A stretch of DNA of 45,174 nt from the NCBI GenBank assembly GCA_051453625.1, contig JBOZIK010000001.1, positions 131,270,554 to 131,315,727 of the forward strand, given 5' to 3'. Origin of the DNA: Welwitschia mirabilis. Lineage: Eukaryota; Gnetophyta; Gnetopsida; Welwitschiales. Shown piece after piece: positions 11,035-22,604 of the stretch (position 1 is the first letter of the stretch; each line of letters starts with the position of its first letter). Made by a program: the position numbers and the translations under genes. The notes beneath the pieces are model-generated. The model ran no database searches and was not told where the DNA came from. It saw nothing but the letters and a program-made list of their open reading frames with translations.

Positions 11035-12280
11035 TGTTATGCATATTTATGCAATTATTACTTCCTTTAGCAAATCCTGTCAATCACAAATATTATCACA
11101 ACATGCGCATTCATATAGAAAAGAGTTAACCCAAATGTTGTAATCCATCGAAGGCACCAGGCTCGAAGTTGGATAATTGATTTCAAGTGAAATATTTTTG
11201 TATTTTTATGTTTATAAAAATGAAAATAAAGAATAATGCAAGAAAATAATGCAAAGTTAACATACTAATGTAATGCAAATAAATACTATTCTAAATAAAA
11301 TATCTATTCAACTACAAAATCTTCTTGTCATAAAGATCAGTTCTATATAACCCAGATCAATCAAGAAAACTATCACTAATTCTAATCAACCTAAGCTATT
11401 AGTATGTTAAACAAAATATAGAAACCATGCAACTATTATGCTATGAAATCCAATGTAAAATCTAAATTAATGATTTTAACCTTAACAAAGTTTTCCCTCA
11501 TGATCTATATCAACTATGAAGCTATCACCTAATCATAACCAACATAAACCATAAGGGAGATGAAAATAACAAAACTAAAACAAACTTTTCATTAATGTTA
11601 AACCAACATATTGTTACAAAGTAGCAACACCTCAATGAAGGATACACGATCCAACACTAAGGAAGACTTCTCTCTGTAACAAAGAATAACGCTCCTATCT
11701 TTCAATCTCCTGTCACAAGATTTTTAGATGCCAAAGAAGATAAAAGTTGGAGTCAAGGGTAAGAAGGTATTTATTACAATAAAACATCTAGCAATAGACG
11801 ATCCTAACAGATGCAATAAAAACTCCAACAATGCATAGGAAGTGCATAACATATTGTAGCAGTTTGGTAAAGTTTGGTTCATTAACTAAAAGTAGGTGTC
11901 ATCTTAACTATCATCTGGATGATGAAGAAGATGACGACATGTCAAGAAATATCCCATATCATCTTTCATCTTTGTTCTAGGCAGCATCCTTATTAGTGTA
12001 CATGTGGTGTTGTTTGTACTGTCATTTGGATGATTACGGGATGACATTCTTCTAAAGCTCTTTAATCAAGTCAAATTATCTGTGTAGATCATTAACTCCT
12101 CTTCAGAATGTGAAGTATTAGAAATCATCCAAAATGCCTCCAAACGTACTAGTAATTGCGCATGTTTTCGATTTTCTTCTTGACTCTCAATAACTGTCGA
12201 TTTCCTCTTAAACATGTCTAAGTGTCCTATAAAAGTATTCAAAATACCCTATCAAAAACATATAATTTAGCATCACAACA
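11035..12280 (-). repeat. Element E, 5' LTR (upper coordinates)
   Basis: Complete partner of 3622-4863, 1246 bp, starting tgttatgcat and ending gcatcacaaca. The primer-binding site lies just inside it on the lower side, so it is the 5' LTR of the minus-strand element. It carries gtcatctggatgat-type motifs near 11915 and 12020. Confidence 0.85.
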
Positions 12281-13619
12281 ATGCATTTTAACTTAAAAAT
12301 AAAAAATAAAATCTAAGATAGATCATAATTAAAATAATTTCATTTTATGATTTTCAATTTATTATCATTTAATAAATTACAAGTTATACCTTTTTTTAAA
12401 TTAAGGTATTTAATCTCGAAGGATAAGTAAAATTCTCATGTTTAATAAGTTAAGTTTAGTCATGTAATTAATCAAGGAATGCCTACTTCAATTTTATTTT
12501 TAATTTTTGCTATTATTAATGCTTAAACAAACACACACATTTATTTTTACATACATACTTAGATGTTCATAAGGGTTTTTACTTTAGTAAATTAGTTAAC
12601 TTAATTATTTCTTTTGATTTCATCCCTTTTATTTATTTTGTGTTTATGCAAATGTTAAATAAGTTTAATGTATTGTTATCCCTTTACTCTTCTTTTTCCT
12701 TATTAATCATATTATTATGTTAAAATTTACTAAGTAAACATGGAAAAAGTAGTTTAAGGTTAGTTTTATGAATAGAATTTAATAAAACTTTAAAGTACTA
12801 TTATGACCTATTTTGAAGATATTATCGTAAATATGAAAAAAATTATTTCTATTAAGTTAATTTTTATTGCTATATTTTAAATGTAAATATTTCCTAATAT
12901 GATAAATGGAGTTATGCATGTTTTTCATTTCATGAATGATTGTCTTACTAAAATAAACCTAATGAACTTAGGGTTTTTTAAGGTAAGTAAGCAACTAAAT
13001 ATTTACATAAGATAAGATTACATGCATTCATTTGTGTGGTGTATCTCTCACATAATAAATAAATTAAGATTATTATAATACTTATTAATCCCATACTTAC
13101 ATTTTAAAATCAAGGTGAATTGAATTGTATTTTTATATAAAATCTTTTTGAAAGTGTACTTAATTGTTACTTCCCTATCCTACCTATATATGAACTTACT
13201 CCAACTTAATATCTTAAGTGCTTGATGCCAAAGGATTATTTTGCACTATCTTGATATGCTTCAAGGACGTGAGGATTACTTAAAAGCATGCATCCATATC
13301 ACTTATCATGTGCCACCTTTTTAATGGTATATCAAAGTAATATCTAAGCCTATATTATTAAGCCAAGCCATGTTGATTATAGTTATAACTCAAAGTAAAA
13401 CCAACTCATCTTTGGATTGTGACTAGATATCAATTTGGATTTCCATTAATAAGAGATGCAACCTTCTATTATATTGATTAATAAGTATGCTAATATCAAT
13501 ATATGTATTATAACAAATTTAGATCTCATCAACTATATAAAATATATATTTAAATGATGACAAATAAGGAAGAAATAAAAGATACAAAAGTGTGTTTTTA
13601 AATGCTAACCTATGCACTT
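12281..13619. other. AT-rich spacer between element E and LINE-1
   Basis: No frame, domain or repeat partner was recognised on either strand. It may hold the 5' region of LINE-1 beyond recognition. Confidence 0.5.
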
Positions 13620-14489
13620 TGGTTCCCCTGGAGATTCTTTGCCTTCTTATAGGCAAGGAGTACTTTCAAATACTTCTACCATTGATGCATTACTAGATGT
13701 TGTATTTGAGGAGATATCCAAGATTTAGAGTTCATAATATATTTTTATTTAGATTATTTACTACATTCCTTGTTATGTTTCGATTGTTACGCATATTAAA
13801 CATATTATTACTACTCATGGTCTCAAAGTTTTTCATGCATGATATTTTTCTAAGAGATTTATTGTGATGGAGATTATCAATTCTAAAATGTTTCATAAAG
13901 CTTTAGATCTTTACATTTTTCCAACTGCCTCAGTCACCTTGGTAGCATATGAATAGAAACTTAATTTTGGTATGACTAATTTTGCTTATGCTTGAATTTC
14001 ATGCTATGTTAAACTTCCATATATTTTACTTATTTTTCACATTTTCATATGTAAAATCATTGGTTGCATCAGTTTCATTCTTGATGAAGAAAATTTCATT
14101 TTTACATATGTTTATAAGATATGTTATTTTATGGAGGTTACTCTACTAGAGCACAAGTGTACTTTAACTTTATGTGCTAAGATCATGTTTTTACTCATAA
14201 GATTAATTATTTTAATTTGTTCAACACGTGTGTATTGTAATCATGATGATCATCACATATCTAAATGTGTTTACCTTAAGTGCCATACCTAATGAGTTGT
14301 TTTTTGGGCAAAATAATAGAAAGCTATATCAAATCCACTGCCACAAATTGTTCACTCTTTTCACAATCTATGGAAAATGATAAGGTTGAAAAATATAAGA
14401 ATCAATCATTGGAAGACATATTAAATGCATCTTCCCTACCTTCACCATTCTATTTCTTAAATAAGGCCTCTTATTCTTCTAATAATTAG
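13620..14489 (+). pseudogene. LINE-1 ORF1 remnant (DUF4283-like, zinc knuckle)
   Basis: Broken frame matching the ORF1 protein of plant LINEs, a nucleic-acid-binding protein thought to package the LINE RNA. Around 14008-14110 the reading CYVKLPYILL ... CKIIGC ... DEENF follows the DUF4283 pattern (W/C-V-KLP-x-LPL, K-IG, D-E). Around 14229-14276 a string with Cys-x4-His-x4-Cys spacing (CNHDDHHISKC) looks like a zinc knuckle in which the first Cys has become Arg. The last piece, 14280-14489, is open for 69 codons, but its start codon is not meaningful. Many stops and frameshifts show it is dead. Confidence 0.6.
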
Positions 14490-14679
14490 TCACTTGTGGA
14501 GCATAAACGTTTACTTCAATTGTAGATTAAAAAAGATCTAAACATATTTAGTTTTGTGCTATTTCTTCTTCTATAACTTCTTAACAAACTTCTTTCAAGT
14601 ATTTTATTTTAAATCCAGTTATTGATATAGATGTTTATATTAATACTAATGGGGGTCATTCCTTCTTATATCTAGTCTA

Positions 14680-17654
14680 ATGAAAATTATGTCTTAGAAT
14701 GTTTGGGGCTTTATCTATGAGCTTCAATAGAAGTGTTATGAAAATATTCTATCTAGGCTTTATTTGCCTTTATATTTTTGGTTTACTTTAACAGATTAAG
14801 ATTATAGAATTATATTTGCATCTCATGGACTATTATGTAATTCCCAAGACTTCAGTATTTCTCATCATGAAGGACATGAAGGAGTTGTCATTTTGGTTTC
14901 TTCTCATTAGACTTCACAAATTTGTTCTTTCAAATACTGGTTTTATTAAGTCGTTCTTTCTTCTTCCAGTGGTAATTTTGGCATTTGTTTCATCTATGCT
15001 TCATATGCATGAATGGATTTAAATTTGAAGAGATATAATACATATATTACTATTTATCCCTTCATTTTTTTTAATAGATTTTATTATGTTTGATTCATCT
15101 TGTGATAAGTTGGGTGAAGAGGTTTTTTTCTTACATCTATTTAAATTGGATGGTTGTTTATAATTCAAAAATTACTTTTTCCCTTTAGATTAAATTTCTT
15201 ACTCCTCTTAAAATATGCAACAACATTCTATTTAGAGTAATTTTGGTCAATGTACACAATGAATCTACAAAGATTTAGGGAGATTCTATTAGTTCCCTCT
15301 TTTTTCTTTTCTTGAGATTTAGATTTCTTCACTAAGGTTTTAAAACATCACAATTTTCTTAGATCATTTTGCTGTTCAAGAATCCATGAAAATTACTATT
15401 TATTCTTCAGAGATCAATGCTTTTATTCTATCTTAATACCCCTTGGTATAATTACTATACTAAGAAATAAATTCCTCTAATTTTTGGAACATAGAGCCTA
15501 GTCTTTCTGGCTTGACAGAATGGATTAATTAGTGGCATCATACTTTATTTAGCATTAGAAATTATGTTTGCTTTTAGAAAAAAAAGAAGTGGCTAGAAAA
15601 GACAGATATTATTTTTATTTTATTACTAAGAGAGTTTCAAATTTAAATAATCATCTTGTTCATAACCTTTTTAATCCAACACTTCATTATATGCTTGCTA
15701 AAGCTTACATTGATTAACAAAAATGGAAGGCTTTTAGGTGAAAAGTCCTCTTCTTAGAAGTAGACTCTAGTGATTACAAACTCAAGATGAAAACTCTATT
15801 TCTTTTTAAATTTTGAAATCACTCTAATGATGGAATTCAAATCATTATCTTTTAGTATCATAATTGAACTCTTTACATGCAAAATGATATCCTTAATTTT
15901 TTAAAAGGAGTATTTTTAAACACTATTTCAAATAATTTCAATTAATATGGATGAGTTGCTGTACATTTCTTCATTTCTTTACACAAGCCTTACTACAATT
16001 TTAAATATAGAAATCACTCTTAAAAAGATCAAACATGCTTTCTTTGATATGATCAATGGCAAAGATCTTAGCTTTGATGATTTTTCTAAAGAGTTTTTAA
16101 AGAGCACAAGGATTTATTAGGTTATGATTATCTTAATATTATAATAAAGGACATTCTTAAAGGTTCTCTTAGACATCATACTAATAAAGAAGTTATTCAT
16201 CTTTTTAAGTAATCTAGGGATTCTCTTTTGATTAGTAATTAGGAATCTATTACTTTATTAAATGTTAGTTATAAAATTTGGAAAAAGTGCTTCACTGATA
16301 GACTTAAAAATTCTTCCAGATATTATCATGGAGCAACAAAAAAGTTTTATTCCAGATAGATATATTCTTTCAAATGTTGTAGCAACTTGAAAAGGTCAAT
16401 TATGGGCAATTGATTCTAATAAAAATATGCACTTTAGTAAGCTTTATTATGCTAAAGCATATGATAAAATTAAATGGGATTTCATTCTAGCCTGTTAGAT
16501 CCCAGTTTTTCCATATGATGCAGTGTCCCTTTGCCAATGTAAATGCATGTATAGATATTTCTTATGATGTAAGTTATTTCTTTTCTGTCTACTACTTTAT
16601 TAGATGAGATTGTCCTTTGGCTCCTTATATTATTATTTTTGTTGTTAATTTTCTTAGTTAAGCTCTTTAACATGATATACCATAGGGCTTGGTAAGGTGA
16701 ATTTTATTGGGGTATCCAACACAATAATTATGAAATTTATATTTCAATGATGATTCTTTTTCATGATGGAAAATGATCAATAATTTTTTACTTATATTTT
16801 CACTTATATTTGATAGTATTTTTATTTATTAAAAGGTAAAATTAATTGGACAAAATGGTCACTTTATGTAACAAGTGGTAATTACTAGTATCTTCTATAT
16901 CACTCTTGGAAAATTGTATAGGAAATAAAAATTATTAAACTTTTACATATTCATCTCTTCTTAAAAAGTTATTCTTATAAGCTCTAGGATTGGACATCGT
17001 AGAGAATTCAAAGAAACATGGAAAGGTTAAGGAAAATGGAAAATCTAGGAAAAAACATTCTTTCTCGTCTAGGTCATTATTTAGTTTATAAATTTATTAT
17101 TTCGTCTACCCATATTTATTATTCTTCTTGTTGGACTCCTTTAAACGTTTATTATTCAAAATATAAAAAATTACTTTGAAGCTTCATGTTGTCTTACAAA
17201 GAAGGTTAAGAAGTTTTTCATACTATTACTTGAGATATTATGATGTTTTCTAAAGATAAGAATGGTTTAGATTTCATTCATTTATATTTTTAAGAAGCTA
17301 GTATAGCTATAAAATGTGTTCTTTAGAGCTTTATTTCTGGTTTTCTAATTTCTGCATTGTTATTCCTTAGGATTAAGAATTCATTTTCTAAGATTCATCT
17401 ATTAATTGGTTTTGTACTTCATCTAATATTATCATTTAAGGAATACATGTTTTTTAAAGTATTTATAAGGCTTGACAAAGGCTTAATTCTTTTGTTTCTT
17501 GTACATGTATGAAAATTCCTACAGTTCTGATTTAAGATATTATTCTTTGGCAGTTACCTATTGCTCCTGCTCCTTTTAGCGATTACAAATTTTAATCTAG
17601 CCATAATATGATTTAATAAAGGATGGAAATTTTGGAAAATTTGTAGGTAGGAAA
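14680..17654 (+). pseudogene. LINE-1 ORF2 remnant: endonuclease and reverse transcriptase
   Basis: ORF2 normally nicks target DNA and reverse-transcribes the LINE RNA. The start at 14680 reads MKIMS-stop-NVWG, the decayed APE-endonuclease beginning (MSWNVRGL in the family). A further endonuclease piece is GNFGICFIYA (about 14973). Reverse-transcriptase motifs follow in order: SITLLNVSYKIWKK (16240-16282), SFIPDRYILSNVV (about 16342-16380), YAKAYDKIKWDF (about 16448-16485; family FEKAYDRVEWDF), YFNDDSFS (16739-16762; family YADD box, with both Asp kept), KINWTKW (about 16835) and the thumb-region IISSTHIYYSSCW (about 17096). After that, a WDIMMFSKDKNGLDFIHL-type string (about 17235-17290) matches the region after the thumb. 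Numerous stops make it a pseudogene. Confidence 0.8.
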
Positions 17655-17659
17655 TGACT
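17655..17659. repeat. Target-site duplication, left copy (TGACT)
   Basis: It is identical to 24128-24132. The two copies lie immediately outside the TG and CA ends of the composite LTR element, and five bases is the normal duplication size for LTR retrotransposons. Confidence 0.65.
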
Positions 17660-17842
17660 TGAGGATCATTGAACTTAGAGGATAGGAATGAATGAGTTAT
17701 ACCAAATAAAATTTTAACCTAATAAAAGAATGAAATATTTACAATAAAATACCTTATTAAGATAATGTGGTTTTCTAACCTAGGTATGTCCATACACAGA
17801 GGGTAGCTTGTATTCATACCTTTGGATATTCTTGCTCTACAA

Positions 17843-18166
17843 GAAAATAGTGGTTTTCTGATGCACTACTAATCTTAAAATAAGTGAGAGTCTCCTCACA
17901 AGGTAACACTCTCTCCTCCATAAGGGAATAGTTGTCTTTACAAGAACATTACAAACCTTACAATAGTGAGAATCTCTTTGCAAGGTAGTACTATCTCCCT
18001 CATAAGGTAATATTGGTTTTCTTAGATACACCAAAAAACTTATAATAGTGAGAGTCTTCTTTAAGATAGCACTTTCTTCCCCATAAGATAATAATGGTTT
18101 TTTGGCTCACTAATACTCTGACAATAAACAAAGTGCTTATAGGCACTATCTCAAATGCACATCCAT
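17843..18166 (-). repeat. Four tandem 81-bp units inside the lower LTR
   Basis: The marker string agtggttttc, or a one- to two-base variant, recurs at 17849, 17930, 18011 and 18092, spaced exactly 81 bases. Each unit also holds an ac-aac-ctta-aata-gtgagagtc block and a tagcactctc block. The same array occurs in the upper LTR, so it predates this insertion. Confidence 0.85.
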
Positions 18167-18955
18167 ACAAGGATTGTCTTATAAAGAGATTATTTAATAA
18201 TGAAATTACGATAATATTTAACAACAAAACAGTCTAACAATGTATATCAAAAAATATAAGACAATAAGAATCCTAAAAGATGTAGATTTGAAGAAGACTT
18301 AAGTTCCTTGTTATAGTAGTCATCACAAGTACAAATGATGAAGCAATGTAAGATCCAAGAACAAATGATGTAGCAATGCTAGCTCCTTTGGAGATGATTC
18401 TTTTAATCATTTGTAAGATGTTTCTTTCATCATGCCATCATTGTTCTATATTTGATCTAATATTTGAATGCTAAAAGTTCAAGAGCTATGTATTCGTTGA
18501 AGTTCCAAAAGTTGTGATTTGTTTTGTGATATCGAGGCTTTATATAGTTGAAGAGAATCTAGCCATTTAAGCTTGAAAAGATAATAATTTAACTTTGTAA
18601 CCACTATGAAATGAATAGAAAATGTCTAGGAATCAATCATGTGTCTTTGTCTTTTATCAACATGAACTTTGATCTAAGATGTCTTCAATTTTACAGATGT
18701 CTACTAATAATCAAACATTTTCATCTTGTAGATGTCTTCAGTGAACTTGCCCAGATTTTGATGAAACTTGCTCTGTATAATCTTTGGACTTTTGTGATCA
18801 TGAATCCACGATGTACAGGTTGATAGCTCACCTGAAACATATGATATTAATTGAAATCCAAATTGACTTTGTTACATGTTTTAGCTTAGTATAGACATCT
18901 TCAATCATGTACACGTCTTCATCTGTGTCAAGTTCAACTTTTAGCATAGTTATCT

Positions 18956-19055
18956 NNNNNNNNNNNNNNNNNNNNNNNNNNNNNNNNNNNNNNNNNNNNN
19001 NNNNNNNNNNNNNNNNNNNNNNNNNNNNNNNNNNNNNNNNNNNNNNNNNNNNNNN
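18956..19055. other. 100-N gap, probably a false join
   Basis: The 61 bases before the gap (18895-18955) are repeated immediately after it (19056-19116) with one mismatch. The partner LTR has this segment once. Exactly 100 N is the usual placeholder for a gap of unknown size. The two contig ends most likely overlap. Confidence 0.8.
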
Positions 19056-19180
19056 ACATCTTCAATCATGTAAACGTCTTCATCTGTGTCAAGTTCAACT
19101 TTTAGCATAGTTATCTTTGATGAGATAGTTGTATTTAAGCTTGTGACCTAAATGCTAGTACATTTGAGATGTCTTTAATT

Positions 19181-20480
19181 TCAAGTATATTGTCATAGAA
19201 CTCTCTTACAATTGGATTTGAAATAGATTGGTCTAGTTGCACAATAATTTCCCATCTAAGCTATGTAAAATAACTCATAAGCTAATCTCTGTGCTTTCTC
19301 TGGAATACAAGGGCCCTTTATACAATAATGGAATTTTTAGACCATGTTCTAAATCTTCTAATAACTTCCTCATGATGGAACTAAGGCTCATATTATGGTC
19401 TTTGCTGCTATGAGGCTTGTTCTTTACCTCTAGAAGTACCAACTAACTTTCTTCTGATCATATTTACAAGAATATAAAGAATATAAACTANNNNNNNNNN
19501 NNNNNNNNNNNNNNNNNNNNNNNNNNNNNNNNNNNNNNNNNNNNNNNNNNNNNNNNNNNNNNNNNNNNNNNNNNNNNNNNNNNNNNNNNNTATGTAAAAT
19601 AACTCATAAGCTAATCTCTGTGCTTTCTCTAAAATACAAGGGCCCTTTATACAATAATGGAATTTTTAGATCATGTTCTAAATCTTCTAATAACTTCCTC
19701 ATGATGGAACTAAGGCTCATATTGTGGTCTTTGCTGCTATGAGGCTTGTTCTTTACCTCTAGAAGTACCAACTGACTTTCTTCTGATCATATTTACAAGA
19801 ATATAAAGAATATAAACTAAAAATCAAGTAAAATATAAGAAACAATTAAAAAATGTGCTTTTATGCAATGGAAAACCTTATTATTAATTGCTATTAAGAT
19901 CTCTCAAAGATTCAAGACATATTGCTAAAGAAATCTAAGAAAATGAAGCCTAAGAAATCTTTTGAGAAAGATACTATTGAGTGAAAACTTGAAAGAGAGA
20001 TTTATTAGTCCCTTTACAAACAAAAAGGTTTAAAACCCTAGTTTGTTTATGCATTTTATTTTTTGCAATAGTACAGTCAAGATGTCTACAACTTGAAAGA
20101 CACCCAAGATGCAAAAAGTAGATATCTATAAACTCAAAGATGTCTGTTATTAAAAATTTTTTAACATTTTCCTACTATCAAGGCATCTATAAAACTTAAG
20201 ATGTCTATTTTTAAAAAATAAAATAACATACTATTCTTCTAAGATGTCTACTTTTAAGACATCTACAAATCCTAAGATGTCTTTACCAGATATGTCCATA
20301 AAACTAAAGATGTTTGTAATGAAAGTTTCAAATTTTTTGAAAAATATACATAACTATTATAAACATAATAATAACATTTTGAAAAGATAACTATCTAGAT
20401 CATAGTTTAACTTTAACTTCATTTAGCTATAGCTAACTAATAATCTCAACTCATAGGATAATTACAATGTAAAGTTAAGA
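19181..20480 (-). pseudogene. Fragment B: leader and N-terminal part of a foreign gag
   Basis: The minus strand from about 19860 to 19181 is a broken frame that includes SVGTSRGKEQ (about 19773), then RWEIIVQLDQSISNPIVREF (19243-19184). The V-R-E-F-Y string is the hallmark of the gag-associated domain annotated in plants as putative plant transposon protein (PF20167 type), common in Ty3/gypsy elements of the Tat/Athila group. Upstream (20480-19870) is a leader or LTR-like part with an aataaatct TATA-like string and eight or more agatgtct-type motifs (20070-20310). No primer site was found. The frame runs into the LTR of element A just after VREFYDN. The apparent doubling of 229 bases here comes from the false gap at 19491-19590. 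Confidence 0.5.
19491..19590. other. 100-N gap, probably a false join
   Basis: Bases 19262-19490 end at the gap, and the same 229 bases (19591-19819) start right after it, with five differences, all transitions. Merging the two restores one continuous decayed gag frame. The gap is most likely an overlap of two contigs or haplotypes, not missing DNA. Confidence 0.85.
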
Positions 20481-21254
20481 ATAAAAAAGATATTACTCTT
20501 TATTTACCTGATTGGGCAAGGCCCAATCTTCAAGTTCCTATAATGCTCTATATATCTTTGAATGACTTGAGGTTTTGTGATTACATTACTAAGTAAATTA
20601 CTGATATATTATATTGTAATCCCTGTATTGTACCTTTTGTACTTTATTGAGTCCTTTTTAATCAAATTCTCATTTTCATGCTAATGCCTTGCTTTTCTTG
20701 TTTTGGTTAACAAACATTTGATTTCATTGGAAGTACCTTACAAAGTAGTTTGTGTTAGGAGTTCTAGTTTTACTTTTAGTATCCAAACTTCTCTTAGTTT
20801 ATCCTGCACAACACGATATACAATTAAAATATGCCTCTTAATGTTTTTAGTATAATACGTGTCTTTCAATTTCATTGGATATCTATATTAAGAATGACCT
20901 CTATTATGATAGTAATAGAAAATGATATTATTTGTAAATGCTAAGTATTCATACCTTGGCTTATAATTCCATTTGTCAGTGAAGGCGGCTGAGATGCTAG
21001 CTGAGGCTTCTTTGTGTCCTAAGCCACTCTTATCGTTTGAATTTCTACATTGCCCAAGCATTATATTTAAATTCTCCTTTTTTTGGGTAAATTTCTCATT
21101 GATTCTTTTTATATCTAATAGTTCCTATCTTACATGCTCCAAATCACATGTAGTCTACTAACCTTAACTTTAAGAGCTGAGTTTTTAGAAGATAATTTAA
21201 TACAAGCATTTTTTTCTTCTTCATAAGCTTCTTCATGAGTATGAAGTAACTTTT
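20481..21254 (-). other. Region after the copia gag, mostly unrecognised
   Basis: Minus-strand reading from 21254 to about 20950 continues the hydrophilic Lys/Leu-rich tail of the copia gag with several stops. Below 20950 no domain could be read. The protease motif and the rest of pol expected here are absent, so a deletion junction probably lies in this stretch. Confidence 0.45.
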
Positions 21255-22440
21255 TCATCTTAGTACATAATATTTCAATTTAACAAACTCTTTAGAAATT
21301 AGAACATACCTTTTTTGAATGCTCATATCTATATCATTTTCACTTTCTGAATCATACTCATCTTTTGTCTCATCATCTTCTTCTTGAAAGTGTGTAATAG
21401 CCATGAAGGAAGGATGAGTTTTCTCATCATCAGATGTTTCTTCTTTTGTTGCTTCTTCATCTTCATCCCATCCTGTCAAGAATGATCTCTTGTACTTTAG
21501 CTCTTTTTTTGGTTTCTTATCCTACATTTTCTTAGCATTAGGACATTCTAACGCTATATGTCCTCTTCCTCCATAAATCCAACATTCTACTTTTAAAATA
21601 TCATAAAAAGAAGTATTATTAGAAGACTTACCTTTAAACTTATCTTTTGCTTAAAATCCAAATGGTTTTCTAAATTCATCTTCATTGTTGTACATGTGAG
21701 TAATAAGTATCTGTACTTTTCTTATGATGAGGGGAAGTTCGTCATCTTCATCATCAGAGCCATCTTCCTCCAGTTCTTTCTTTCCCTTTCCTTTTGGACT
21801 CTATTTTGTACTTTAACTTACCTTAAGAGCAATGGGTTTTTTTTTTCAAAGATCTATCTTGTATGAGATTCATTTCAAATGATGTAAGAGCATTTTGTAG
21901 CTCTTCTATATTCATGGTAATAAAATCTCTTGACTTTTCCATAACTATAGTTTTGGGCCTGTACTTAGGAGTTAGGGATCTAACAACTTTTTATATTAAC
22001 TTTTCTTCTAAAAGACTTTCTCTAGTGTCATGTATTGTGTTAATAATGTTTGAAACTATAGTAAAGCACTTATAAACTCTTTATCCATGGTTCATCTTAA
22101 GATTTTTAAATTAATTTGTCCATGTGAGAAGCTTAGATTAATTGACAACTAAAGTTCCTTCATACATTCCAACAACAACATTCCAAATTTCTTATGCCAA
22201 CTTACAACATGCTATTTTGTTAAGCTCTTTTGTTGTTAAAGGAAAATAAAGTACATTTTTAGGTTTAGAATCATACATGAAATTAGCTTTCTCTTTGTCT
22301 TTCCAAGCGTTTCTTTTTATGAGGTGTCATGGTACTATCAGTTGCATGTGTTGTGGTTTTCATGGGATTTGCATAACCCTCTTCTATTCTTTTCTATACC
22401 TAAAACTCAAAAGATGGTAAGTATACCTACATCCTCATCT
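21255..22440 (-). pseudogene. Copia gag remnant (UBN2-like domain and zinc knuckle)
   Basis: The gag of Ty1/copia elements forms the particle that encloses the RNA. Reading down the minus strand, strings typical of the plant copia gag core appear in order: AWKDKEKANFMYDSK (about 22300), VLYFPLTTKELNKI (about 22250), EIWNVVVGMYEGT (about 22170), VVRSLTPKYRP (about 21985), and NIEELQNALTSFEM (about 21920-21880). A zinc-knuckle remnant follows (CWIYGGRGHIALECP, about 21590-21550; one Cys has become Tyr), then an acidic tail open for 74 codons (21479-21255; TGWDEDEEATKEETSDDE). This order is that of an intact copia gag. Stops and frameshifts inactivate it. Confidence 0.75.
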
Positions 22441-22533
22441 TCTAATAGGTAGAATTTGTCCCATCGAAGAGCGGGGTCTAATGGATGGCATCCCTTTCAT
22501 TATTCACTTAAGCAAGTTACTTCTTTTTATGAG

Positions 22534-22550
22534 TACCCACTTTGATATCA
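22534..22550 (-). promoter_or_regulatory. Primer-binding site of element A, tRNA-iMet type
   Basis: The minus strand reads tgatatcaaagtgggta, two bases inside the upper LTR. Plant copia elements use TGGTATCAGAGC, complementary to initiator tRNA-Met. The differences in the core are G-to-A and C-to-T changes. Confidence 0.75.
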
Positions 22551-22604
22551 CTTAAGGATCATTGAACTCAAAGGGGAGGATGAATGAGTTTTATCAATTA
22601 AAAA

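Larger units (their letters stand above)
3622..12280 (-). mobile_element. Element E: decayed non-autonomous LTR retrotransposon
   Basis: Two direct repeats of about 1.24 kb (3622-4863 and 11035-12280) bound a 6.2-kb interior. Their ends are TG...CA. The element reads on the minus strand: a polypurine tract lies inside the lower LTR (4864-4876) and a primer-binding site inside the upper LTR (11011-11028). The primer site resembles the one for plant tRNA-Asp, used by many Tat/Athila-type Ty3/gypsy elements. No protease, reverse transcriptase, RNase H or integrase motif was found; instead one long acidic frame fills 7690-10330. This suggests a large non-autonomous derivative (LARD-like) that needed enzymes from another element. 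No target-site duplication is visible (cctac before, atgca after). The LTRs differ at about one base in six over a 150-base stretch compared by eye, so the insertion is old. Confidence 0.8.
13620..17654 (+). mobile_element. LINE-1, 5' portion (ORF1, endonuclease, reverse transcriptase)
   Basis: A plant L1-type non-LTR retrotransposon in an advanced state of decay, recognised from protein-like strings that occur in the normal LINE order on the plus strand: ORF1, endonuclease, reverse transcriptase, C-terminal region. It breaks off at 17654, exactly at the target duplication of the copia-type composite, and its tail resumes at 24133. Rejoining both parts with a single TGACT gives a LINE of about 5 kb, a normal length for the family. 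The 5' boundary is uncertain. Confidence 0.8.
17660..19180 (-). repeat. Element A, 3' LTR, truncated at its inner end
   Basis: It starts tgaggatcattg and matches 22553-23919. The similarity stops near 19180, about 208 bases short of the full LTR; beyond that point the sequence encodes a foreign gag. It contains four 81-bp tandem units (17843-18166) and a run of agatgtct/agacatct/acgtctt motifs (18668-19180). The 100-N gap at 18956-19055 is flanked by a 61-bp duplicate that the upper LTR lacks, so the true LTR is probably about 160 bases shorter than the coordinates suggest. Confidence 0.75.

Noticed and set aside
17843-18166. CRISPR-like array
   Set aside because: The units are contiguous 81-bp repeats without spacers inside a plant LTR.
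19262-19819. True tandem duplication of a 229-bp gag segment
   Set aside because: Both copies end exactly at the borders of a 100-N placeholder, which fits an assembly overlap better.
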